A stretch of DNA of 5,573 nt, from positions 1-5,573 of the forward strand of contig JAGBFY010000123.1 in the NCBI GenBank assembly GCA_017936245.1, in the 5' to 3' direction. Shown piece after piece: positions 1-4,817 of the stretch. The notes beneath the pieces are model-generated. The model was not told the origin of the DNA. It did no database searches and was given only the letters and a program-made list of their open reading frames with translations. Position 1 is the stretch's first letter. Every line of letters starts with the position of its first letter. Made by a program: the position numbers and the translations under genes. Source of the stretch: Kiritimatiellia bacterium. GTDB lineage: Bacteria; Verrucomicrobiota; Kiritimatiellia; RFP12; UBA1067.

Positions 1-622
1 CATTGACATTGACACGTCTGATGCCGACAGGCGCACCGGTCTTGGGCGCCTTTACCTGACGGTTGTAGCAGGTGTTGATCGTCTCAGCGATATACTCAGT
101 GGACGTGCTTGGATGCTCTCCGTACACCGCTATAAGACGCTTGTGTCCGATGCGTCCGGCAAGAACGTCTATCTCCTCCTTGAGCTCGTCCATCGTCAGC
201 ACTCTGCGTTTCTGCAGCTCGTTGCCCTCACGGAAACCGCAGTATTTGCAACCGTTCACGCAAAGATTGGACATGTAAAGCGGAGCGAACATGACGATAC
301 GGTTGTCATAAACCTTGTGCTTGATGCGGTCCGCCGCCGCACGCATCTCCTCGAACAGATCTTTGTCCGTAACGCGCATTAAAGCAGCAGTCTCGGCAAT
401 CTCAAGTGTTTCGCATGTTGATTCGGCCTTTGCGATTATTTCACGGATTCTTACAGGGTCTACTTCATGCGAATCGGCCTCAGCAAGAGTCCTGTTGATC
501 AGGTCTTCATCTATAAAATGCTTGCCTCCGGGCAGATACCTGTCTATCTCGTCCTGAATGACAAAATTCTTCGTGTAGTCTGCGGCATCCTTGAACCGCC
601 GTATGTTGTATGTATTGGCCAT
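1..622 (-). CDS. hydG: [FeFe]-hydrogenase maturase HydG, radical SAM (C-terminus cut off by window edge)
   Basis: This is the N-terminal 207 residues of HydG, the radical SAM enzyme that cleaves tyrosine to supply CO and cyanide for the hydrogenase H-cluster. The [4Fe-4S]/SAM motif CVNGCKYC has cysteines 121, 125 and 128 (CX3CX2C) and is preceded by MFAPLYMSN, as is typical of HydG. AVYGEHP (165-171) and IRRVNVN (201-207) also match HydG. The long N-terminal region (DPVRIREII, then ETAAL) separates it from its relative ThiH, although ThiH is the closest alternative. HydG is usually about 470 residues, so more than half lies beyond base 1. I chose the ATG at 620-622 because AGGTGG (631-636) lies 8 bases upstream; an in-frame ATG at 626-628 is only 2 bases from that site. 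The gene follows murD on the same strand but has its own promoter. HydE, HydF and the hydrogenase are not in view. Confidence 0.93.
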   Translation of the reverse strand, partial: MANTYNIRRFKDAADYTKNFVIQDEIDRYLPGGKHFIDEDLINRTLAEADSHEVDPVRIREIIAKAESTCETLEIAETAALMRVTDKDLFEEMRAAADRIKHKVYDNRIVMFAPLYMSNLCVNGCKYCGFREGNELQKRRVLTMDELKEEIDVLAGRIGHKRLIAVYGEHPSTSTEYIAETINTCYNRQVKAPKTGAPVGIRRVNVN

Positions 623-630
623 AACCATTG

Positions 631-636
631 CCACCT
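631..636 (-). promoter_or_regulatory. Shine-Dalgarno site of hydG
   Basis: AGGTGG on the minus strand lies 8 bases before the ATG at 620-622. It decides between two close in-frame ATGs, because the upstream one (626-628) would have only a 2-base gap. Confidence 0.6.
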
Positions 637-660
637 GTCTTGAAAAACTTATTGCAATAT

Positions 661-688
661 ATTATACCATATCACAGCTTAATCTGAA
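661..688 (-). promoter_or_regulatory. Predicted sigma-70-type promoter of hydG, extended -10
   Basis: A perfect TATAAT (661-666) is preceded by TGG, giving an extended -10 (TGnTATAAT). A 16-base spacer leads to TTCAGA (683-688), which matches the -35 consensus TTGACA at four of six positions. The -35 box lies inside the last codons of murD and the -10 lies just after the murD stop. Transcription would start near 653, leaving a leader of about 31 bases. This suggests hydG can be expressed independently of murF-murD. It is a prediction from the sequence only. Confidence 0.55.
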
Positions 689-1965
689 TGAACGGTACGG
701 GCAAAGGCGGCAAATCTATCTCCCCTTTCTCCATAGCTTTTGAACTGGTCGAAGCTTGCGGTTCCAGGGGAAAGAATAACACAATCGCCTTCATGAGATT
801 CGCATCTTGCTTTTTCTACGGCTGTCTCAAGCGTACCGCACATCTCGCATTGCACGACATCCCTCCATGCTTTCTCAAACACGTCAGCGCAATGTCCAAT
901 AAGATATACCTTGGCAACACCATTGGAAAGACAATCCGTCGCCAACATCGGATCATCCCCCTTCGCCAATCCCCCCGCAATCAATCTCACCCTGGGGACA
1001 GACCCTTCAGTGGATGTAGAAAAATTAAATGATTTACCGTTAAAACTTGAAATTGCCATTGTTACACCGGCAATCAACGCCGATATGCTTGTGGCTTTGG
1101 AATCGTCAATCCATGTAACACCATCAAATTCGCCAACAATTTGCATCCTATGCGGCAATGCCACAAACCTGCGAAATGCCTCCCGAATTGCATCATCATC
1201 CAATCCATATGCCCTAATCAAAGCAACCGCACACATACCATTGCTTTTCAAAATCGGGTTGTCAAAGTAACTTCCTTTAAATAAATCACAATTTCTATTC
1301 TTTTTTTCACTTTTATTGGGGTTTATCCCCATTTCCGAAGGGTCTGTCCCCACAATCTTGACAGTTGCGAAGTCCAACAGCTTCCTCTTCAGGCTATGGT
1401 AGACCTCTACTGAACCATGCCGGTCAAGATGATCCTCCTGAAGGTTTAAAATTGCCGCAGCATCAAACGTATCCGACGGCAAATCAGTCGTCTCCATCTG
1501 AAAACTACTCACTTCTACGACTGCAATTGGATTTTTTGCACTTTTTTTAGGGTCTATCCCTTCTTTACCTACATTATTTGAAGGGTCTGTCCCCATGAAA
1601 TCAAGGACGACTTCGCAAAGGGGTTTGCCGTAGTTGCCGCACGGAATGCCACCAAGAGCTTCCGCCACAAGCTTGATCACTGAGCTTTTTCCTTTGCTCC
1701 CGGTCACAGCAAGCATCCTGCCGCCCAACTTCCGGAAACGCTCGGCTCCAAGCTGAAGCTCAGAAATGATTCGTACTCCTGAATTTCTTGCCAGTTCCTG
1801 CCAGCGATGATCAAGCGGAATTCCAGGACTGGTCACGCAAAGATTCCAAATTCCGTCCGGCCATGTGTCATCGCCATCCAGCACATGGACGTACCAACCT
1901 TCACGGCGAAGCAGTTCCGAAGCCGCCTTCCCGCTCCTTCCGTTGCCGAGGACTATCGCGTTCAT
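679..1965 (-). CDS. murD: UDP-N-acetylmuramoyl-L-alanine--D-glutamate ligase MurD, with in-frame repeat insertions
   Basis: MurD is the cytoplasmic ligase that uses ATP to add D-glutamate to UDP-MurNAc-L-Ala. The 428 residues hold an N-terminal nucleotide-sugar domain (VLGNGRSG, 5-12), the P-loop VTGSKGKSS (87-95, Lys93), GNYGKP (110-115), EVSSFQMETT (151-160), LNLQEDHLDRH (173-183), Lys193 in YHSLK as the expected carbamylated lysine, PHRMQ (271-275), WIDDSKATS (285-293) and SFDQFKSYGERG (404-415). All expected catalytic motifs are present. Three lysine/asparagine/serine-rich stretches (about 125-145, 205-224 and 306-326) have no counterpart in E. coli MurD as I recall it. Each contains a copy of the repeat GAAGGGTCTGTCCCCA. 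The start ATG overlaps the murF stop (ATGA), which suggests translational coupling. No mraY lies between murF and murD, unlike the classic dcw cluster. Confidence 0.95.
   Translation of the reverse strand: MNAIVLGNGRSGKAASELLRREGWYVHVLDGDDTWPDGIWNLCVTSPGIPLDHRWQELARNSGVRIISELQLGAERFRKLGGRMLAVTGSKGKSSVIKLVAEALGGIPCGNYGKPLCEVVLDFMGTDPSNNVGKEGIDPKKSAKNPIAVVEVSSFQMETTDLPSDTFDAAAILNLQEDHLDRHGSVEVYHSLKRKLLDFATVKIVGTDPSEMGINPNKSEKKNRNCDLFKGSYFDNPILKSNGMCAVALIRAYGLDDDAIREAFRRFVALPHRMQIVGEFDGVTWIDDSKATSISALIAGVTMAISSFNGKSFNFSTSTEGSVPRVRLIAGGLAKGDDPMLATDCLSNGVAKVYLIGHCADVFEKAWRDVVQCEMCGTLETAVEKARCESHEGDCVILSPGTASFDQFKSYGERGDRFAAFARTVHSD
993..1008 (-). repeat. Repeat core copy R1 inside murD (coding orientation)
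   Basis: The minus strand reads GAAGGGTCTGTCCCCA exactly, the same 16-mer found at 1337-1352 and 1580-1595 on the plus strand. Here it is read as EGSVP in MurD (about residues 320-324). It follows an AT-rich stretch encoding NGKSFNFSTST, between KATS...AGVTM and RLIAGG. The inserted block probably covers about 993-1050, but its edges cannot be fixed without relatives. Confidence 0.75.
1300..1352 (+). repeat. Composite repeat copy R2 inside murD (anti-coding orientation)
   Basis: On the plus strand a T-rich tract and CACTTTTATT lead into GGGGTTTATCCCC (1318-1330), a short spacer, then the shared 16-mer GAAGGGTCTGTCCCCA (1337-1352). Copy R3 has the same order of parts. On the murD strand it encodes GTDPSEMGINPNKSEKKN (about 206-223), in frame and without a stop. 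Both G/C cores are imperfect palindromes with GGG/CCC arms. Confidence 0.75.
1531..1595 (+). repeat. Composite repeat copy R3 inside murD (anti-coding orientation)
   Basis: This copy has the same layout as R2: a T-rich tract with GCACTTTTTTT, then AGGGTCTATCCCTTC (1549-1563), a longer spacer, then GAAGGGTCTGTCCCCA (1580-1595). On the murD strand it encodes about residues 125-145, with GTDPS and then GIDPKKSAKN, parallel to GTDPS and GINPNKSEKK in R2. It separates GNYGKPLCEVV from VVEVSSFQ, a stretch that is much shorter in standard MurD. Confidence 0.75.
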
Positions 1966-3146
1966 GGCTCGAGCATCCGTCCCAAAGCCATTCCGTGCGA
2001 TGCCTTGAGAAGCACAGAATCGCCCGGTTTCACATAAGCGAAGAGTTCGGCTTTCGCATCCTCAAACGAAACGCCGCCAAAGTTATTGCCAACGAAGATT
2101 ACCTTATCAAGTTCCAACCCTAAGGCCTTTGTTTTCACTTCGGCATGGAGTCTTGCACTCGCCTCCCCAAGCTCAAACATATCTCCAAGAACAGCAATTC
2201 GACGACCTTCACAAGGTTCGGCGGCAAAAGTCTCAAGCGCAACGATCATGGAGGTCGGATTTGCGTTGTAGCAATCGGATATGAACACTGCTCCGTTCCG
2301 CTCGCTCTTGCGCCATCTGTCTCCGGGAAGAACGAATCCTTCAAGTGCACTCCGCGCCATAGCTTCCGTTACGCCGAACATCTTCGCACAATTCCACGCA
2401 AGAGACATATTCCAGCGGTTGTAGTCGCCCGGAAGCGGACACCTGAACGGAGCGGTGCCGTCAGATACAACAGTTCGGCAACGGCACATCGCTTTGAGCA
2501 CTTCAAAACGGTCATTGTTCTCGCCCAGAACGGCAAAACCATCTTCCGGCAAGGAACGGAACAGAGTTCCCTTTTCCTCTGCTATTCCATCCTGAGTCTT
2601 GAAGAACTCGATATGTGCAGTCCCAATCGAAGAGATAATTCCAGCATCAGGTTTTGCAATATCTACCAGATGCGCGATTTCACCCGGATGGTTCGTCCCC
2701 ATCTCAAGCACAAGAAAATCAGCATCAAGAGGGCATTCCAAGATTGTGATGGGCAGACCCAGGTCGTTGTTGTAGTTTCCTGCCGTGGCATGCGTCTTTC
2801 CCTTAGCCCCGAGAAATGCCGCCGTAAACTCCTTCACCGTTGTCTTGCCTGCGCTTCCGGTAACACCGATAACCTTCGCCCTCAGCAACCGTCGGTAGTT
2901 GCGGGCTGTCTCCGTGAGCGACACCTTTACATCGTCCACCGGGATAAGCGCAGCCGCTTCAGGACCATTAAATTCATGCACTCTGTCCTTGCGGACCAGA
3001 ATGCCCTTCGCCCCTTTTTCAAGAGCTTGCCTTACAAAGGCATGACCGTCAACAGACGCCCCCGGAAGTGCGGCAAAAAGGCATCCGGGAACGACCTTTC
3101 GAGAGTCGAACACGACCCTCCCATACTCGTTCGGTTTAAAATCCAT
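1962..3146 (-). CDS. murF: UDP-N-acetylmuramoyl-tripeptide--D-alanyl-D-alanine ligase MurF
   Basis: MurF adds D-Ala-D-Ala to UDP-MurNAc-tripeptide with ATP, the last cytoplasmic step of the pentapeptide precursor. From the ATG at 3144-3146 it has 394 residues. The N-terminal domain is FDSRKVVPGCLFAALPG (13-29), and its lead-in is shorter than in E. coli MurF (about 450 residues in total). Then come the P-loop GVTGSAGKTT (94-103, Lys101), GNYNNDLGLP (123-132), EMGTNHPGEI (148-157), IGTAHIEFF (174-182), Lys192 as the likely carbamylated lysine, DCYNANPTSM (291-300), VLGDMFELGE (319-328) and LLKASHGM (379-386). The frame is open to a GTG at 3212, but a perfect TATAAT lies inside that extension and no ribosome site supports it. 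ATG at 3152 is also possible. The stop TGA overlaps the murD ATG. MurF heads the murF-murD pair, apparently from its own promoter. Confidence 0.94.
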   Translation of the reverse strand: MDFKPNEYGRVVFDSRKVVPGCLFAALPGASVDGHAFVRQALEKGAKGILVRKDRVHEFNGPEAAALIPVDDVKVSLTETARNYRRLLRAKVIGVTGSAGKTTVKEFTAAFLGAKGKTHATAGNYNNDLGLPITILECPLDADFLVLEMGTNHPGEIAHLVDIAKPDAGIISSIGTAHIEFFKTQDGIAEEKGTLFRSLPEDGFAVLGENNDRFEVLKAMCRCRTVVSDGTAPFRCPLPGDYNRWNMSLAWNCAKMFGVTEAMARSALEGFVLPGDRWRKSERNGAVFISDCYNANPTSMIVALETFAAEPCEGRRIAVLGDMFELGEASARLHAEVKTKALGLELDKVIFVGNNFGGVSFEDAKAELFAYVKPGDSVLLKASHGMALGRMLEP

Positions 3147-3153
3147 ACGCATG

Positions 3154-3182
3154 ATTATAGCACATTGTACTAAAACTATGAC
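3154..3182 (-). promoter_or_regulatory. Predicted extended -10 promoter of murF-murD
   Basis: TATAAT (3154-3159) is preceded by TGC, making TGnTATAAT. At 17 bases the -35 position is GTCATA (3177-3182), a weak match, so the extended -10 would carry the promoter. Counting 7-8 bases downstream puts the start site at 3146-3147, on or beside the A of the murF ATG. The message would then have essentially no leader, which fits the absence of a Shine-Dalgarno site. Confidence 0.5.
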
Positions 3183-3282
3183 GCTCTCTTTTAAATCAGA
3201 GCGGCCGCGCACGAGATGTTTCTGGCGATGTTAGCATTCGAGGCTTTGAGAGGAAGGGATAATGTAACGAAATGCCGCCGCG

Positions 3283-3390
3283 TCATTTACGGAAGTTGGC
3301 GGTGATACTGTCGCCTTTGGTGTGGAGAAAGGTGCAAACAGCCATCTGCCGCTGAGCATTCACGTAACCACGCTCGACAAACAGCTTCAC
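3283..3390 (-). pseudogene. Possible gene remnant, 35 codons, unrecognised
   Basis: A GTG-started stretch reads like a normal protein end (KLFVERGYVNAQRQM...TKGDSITANFRK, then TGA). The same frame is stopped by a TAG a few codons upstream, and no ribosome site precedes the GTG. I do not recognise the family. It could be the tail of a gene once transcribed from the right, now degraded, or chance. The overlapping 70-codon frame at 3287-3499 is rich in Trp and Gly and looks less like protein. Confidence 0.25.
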
Positions 3391-3535
3391 CCCGAATGCC
3401 GCCTACCCCATTGCATTCTTGCGTCCGCCCGATCACACCCATCCCACCCTTCCAAATCCTCACTACCCAAACGATCACCCACAGCAACCAATACCCCATG
3501 CTACTTCATTGATTCTCATCACCCATTTCCCCCCG
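3391..3535. other. Gene-poor stretch with no convincing feature
   Basis: This stretch is C-rich on the plus strand and has no convincing coding frame. The only signal is a single ATTCTCA half-site at 3512-3518, matching the arms of the palindromes at 3579 and 4202. Together with 3183-3282 (an inverted pair CGCTCT/AGAGCG at 3182-3187 and 3198-3203, otherwise nothing seen) it makes up the spacer between murF and the regulator. Confidence 0.5.
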
Positions 3536-3546
3536 AAAGGAGCGCT

Positions 3547-3612
3547 ATGAAAACCATTGGCGAAACACTCGGGAATCATCAATTCTCACAAATTATAATT
3601 TATGAGAATTGA
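3547..3612 (+). CDS. Small plus-strand ORF, 21 residues, possibly a truncated gene start
   Basis: AAAGGAG (3536-3542) lies 4 bases before an ATG that opens MKTIGETLG, then runs through HQFSQIIIYEN to a TGA. From residue 11 onward the peptide is encoded by the palindrome at 3579-3612, which supplies both the last codons and the stop. The first ten residues look like a normal protein start. This suggests either a gene whose 5' end was cut off when the palindrome or regulator cassette arrived, or a chance ORF or leader peptide. It is the only plus-strand frame here with a good ribosome site. I do not recognise a family. Confidence 0.35.
   Translation: MKTIGETLGNHQFSQIIIYEN
3579..3612. repeat. 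Long palindrome, copy at the 3' end of the regulator (34 bp, one mismatched pair)
   Basis: The arms TCAATTCTCA and TGAGAATTGA flank an AT core centred on AATTATAATT (3591-3600). The only unpaired position is 3589/3602. It matches the core of the palindrome at 4202-4239 at 33 of 34 bases. It contains the stop codon (3593-3595) and the last six codons of the regulator gene. It is probably an operator of that regulator, and its core provides TATAAT on both strands. A hairpin in RNA is possible, but no U-tract follows on either strand. Confidence 0.85.
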
Positions 3613-4165
3613 CCATCGCAAACTCAAGGAAGGCTTTGGCGAATCTTTCATCTTGAGGCGCAGCCGAGACGGTTGCGCTTGCCGAAGACCTGAGAAAACC
3701 AAGGGCCGTCAATTCACCGACAATGCGGTAACAGGTCTTTATCGGCATGAACGAGCGTTCTGCAAGGACTTCGACAGAAATCTCGCCGTCTTTGTTCAGC
3801 ACTGAAAGAATTGCCGTCTTACGGGCATTGGAGAATGCCGGCAAAACGGCAAGCACCCTATCCTTCCAATCTGGCGCCTCTATGATGCTCTCGAGCTCGT
3901 CGACAAGGCGCATAAACTCCCGAGCGCCGTCACGCCGCCGTTCATAGAATACATTCTTGCCGCGCCGCACCGCAACAATGAACCCCTGCATATTGAGCAT
4001 GCGCAGATATTGACTGGTGACCGATTCCTTCTCGCCAACGGCAGCACTTATGTCACTCACCGAAACAGGGTGACAGGAAAGCATCACCGTACGAAGCATC
4101 TCAAGGCGAATCGGATTGTCCAACGCTCGACTCACTCTCCATGGTATAGGTAAATATTCTTGCAT
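3593..4165 (-). CDS. ArsR-like transcriptional regulator with two winged-helix domains
   Basis: This 190-residue protein starts with an ArsR-type winged helix (about 10-78): SRALDNPIRLEMLRTVM, then VSVSDISAAVG, a recognition helix around KESVTSQYLRMLNMQGF, and the wing VRRGKNVFYE. A linker (DELESIIEAPDW, 89-100) leads to a second winged-helix-like segment (about 103-160: SNARKTAILSVLN, EVLAERS, KTCYRIVGELTALGFL). There is no ArsR metal-binding cysteine pair, so it is unlikely to be a metal sensor; its signal is unknown. I chose the ATG at 4163-4165 because it sits just before the ArsR fold. A TTG at 4207 extends the frame by 14 residues but lies inside the upstream palindrome. Neither start has a clear ribosome site. 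Palindromes flank the gene on both sides, which suggests autoregulation. Confidence 0.8.
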   Translation of the reverse strand: MQEYLPIPWRVSRALDNPIRLEMLRTVMLSCHPVSVSDISAAVGEKESVTSQYLRMLNMQGFIVAVRRGKNVFYERRRDGAREFMRLVDELESIIEAPDWKDRVLAVLPAFSNARKTAILSVLNKDGEISVEVLAERSFMPIKTCYRIVGELTALGFLRSSASATVSAAPQDERFAKAFLEFAMVNSHKL

Positions 4166-4201
4166 GGAGGAAATTAAACCAAAACACAGAACCAAACGCA
4201 A

Positions 4202-4239
4202 GCTCAATTCTCACAAATTATAATTTGTGAGAATTGAGC
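4202..4239. promoter_or_regulatory. Perfect 38-bp palindrome: probable operator over the regulator promoter
   Basis: Every base pairs from 4202/4239 to the centre at 4220/4221. The arms are GCTCAATTCTCA and TGAGAATTGAGC and the core is AATTATAATT. The centre gives TATAAT on both strands (minus 4217-4222, plus 4219-4224), so a bound dimer would cover a -10 box. The minus-strand start would fall near 4209-4210, about 44 bases before the regulator ATG. No good -35 is visible. A plus-strand transcript would enter a stretch with no gene. Confidence 0.75.
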
Positions 4240-4271
4240 ACAGAACGTGAGGGATGACCAGATCCCGAAAA

Positions 4272-4391
4272 TGAGAATTCAATTCGGAATAATTCTCTCG
4301 CTTCTGATGTAATGAGACCGAGGGATGATGAGAATACGGTTTGGACTGATTCTCAAGATTACGGTTTCTGAGAGAATTAGCAAGATTACGG
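4272..4391. promoter_or_regulatory. Cluster of TGAGAAT half-sites and ATTACGG repeats
   Basis: TGAGAAT occurs at 4272-4278 and 4329-4335 and ATTCTCA at 4349-4355. One-mismatch versions are ATTCTCT (4292-4298) and AGAGAAT (4371-4377). The pair 4329-4335/4349-4355 is an inverted repeat with a 13-base gap. CAAGATTACGG is directly repeated at 4354-4364 and 4381-4391, with a related AATACGG at 4333-4339, a spacing of about 25-27 bases. These may be weaker or decayed operators of the adjacent regulator, whose palindromes carry the same half-site. Confidence 0.5.
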
Positions 4392-4473
4392 CTCGGACGA
4401 AATCTTATGTATCTCTAAAAAACGCTATTTCATAAAACAACCTGATTCACGAGCGAAATTATCACTCTTTTCA
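4392..4473. other. AT-rich intergenic DNA, nothing recognised
   Basis: No ORF with a ribosome site, promoter or hairpin that I would defend. It lies within the roughly 580-base gene-free interval between the regulator operator and the glycoside hydrolase stop. Confidence 0.5.
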
Positions 4474-4641
4474 GGGTCCCACCCCAATTATTTCATCTGA
4501 ATAATGCAAGCGGATCTTCACAAAATTTTATTTTTAGCAGATAAACAACAAAAGGAAAACTAATCGTCTAAAAATTATACATTTCCAAAGGTCCAACCCC
4601 AGATATTCTTTTCAAGGTTATTCCCACCCCAGTTATTCCTT
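4474..4641 (+). repeat. Three diverged CCCACCCC-type short repeats
   Basis: GGGTCCCACCCCAATTATT (4474-4492), GGTCCAACCCCAGATATTC (4590-4608) and ATTCCCACCCCAGTTATTCC (4620-4639) share the pattern CCMACCCCARWTATT in AT-rich surroundings, all on the same strand. The GGGTC...CCCC layout recalls the repeat cores in murD, but the bases differ enough that a common origin is only a possibility. Similar cores occur in REP elements tied to RAYT transposases; no transposase is visible here. Confidence 0.5.
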
Positions 4642-4672
4642 TCTGCCATTCGTCATTCAAAATGGCAGAAAG
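4639..4672. repeat. Hairpin with a 12-bp perfect stem
   Basis: CTTTCTGCCATT (4639-4650) pairs fully with AATGGCAGAAAG (4661-4672) around a 10-base loop. No T-run follows on either strand, so it is not a classic Rho-independent terminator. It directly abuts the third CCCACCCC-type repeat and may belong to that element. It could also end or protect transcripts from the glycoside hydrolase gene, whose stop is about 145 bases away. Confidence 0.6.
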
Positions 4673-4679
4673 AAGTGCG

Positions 4680-4698
4680 ATACCATTTTGGTATTTTT
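4680..4698 (+). terminator. Weak hairpin followed by T-run
   Basis: ATACCA (4680-4685) and TGGTAT (4689-4694) form a 6-bp stem with a TTT loop, followed by TTTT. It has terminator shape on the plus strand, but no plus-strand gene precedes it and the stem is AT-rich, so a biological role is doubtful. Confidence 0.2.
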
Positions 4699-4728
4699 AA
4701 GTAGAATACCGAGTGAACAAAAACAAAA

Positions 4729-4764
4729 TCAGCCGATAACTGACATTAACCCGCAGAGCACCAT
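4729..4764 (-). CDS. Very short ORF (11 residues) with a strong ribosome site
   Basis: AAAAGGAG (4773-4780, minus) lies 8 bases before an ATG that opens MVLCGLMSVIG and then TGA. It sits 54 bases downstream of the glycoside hydrolase stop on the same strand. The ribosome site is better than those of murF or the regulator. It could be a leader peptide, the start of a gene since lost to the repeats that follow, or coincidence. Confidence 0.2.
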   Translation of the reverse strand: MVLCGLMSVIG

Positions 4765-4782
4765 CTCAAATACTCCTTTTCA

Positions 4783-4797
4783 AGAGTCTATACCCTT
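4783..4797 (+). repeat. Possible degenerate copy of the murD repeat
   Basis: AGAGTCTATACCCTT resembles the R3 half-unit AGGGTCTATCCCTTC, with one substitution and one inserted base. It lies just after the glycoside hydrolase stop codon. One short similarity is weak evidence. Confidence 0.3.
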
Positions 4798-4817
4798 TAC
4801 TTTCTAGAAGATTCCAG

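Noticed and set aside
72..557. Plus-strand ORFs at the left end
   Set aside because: They are antisense shadows of hydG, whose CX3CX2C motif and family signatures are clear on the minus strand.
993..1595. CRISPR array in murD
   Set aside because: The repeats are too short, differ in orientation and are spaced by hundreds of bases of conserved coding sequence.
2145..3173. A 342-codon plus-strand open frame antisense to murF
   Set aside because: It lies entirely opposite murF, which has all its catalytic motifs, and its product is Arg/His/Ser-rich with no recognisable domain. It is a shadow frame.
3147..3212. N-terminal extension of MurF from a GTG at 3212
   Set aside because: No ribosome site precedes the GTG, the residues do not resemble a MurF start, and a perfect extended -10 lies within it.
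3287..3499. 70-codon minus-strand ORF starting MGYWLLWV
   Set aside because: It has skewed Trp/Gly composition, no ribosome site and no domain; the frame at 3283-3390 reads more like protein.
4166..4207. TTG start for the regulator, giving 204 residues
   Set aside because: The TTG lies in the palindrome, almost at the predicted transcription start, and the extra 14 residues are outside the ArsR fold.
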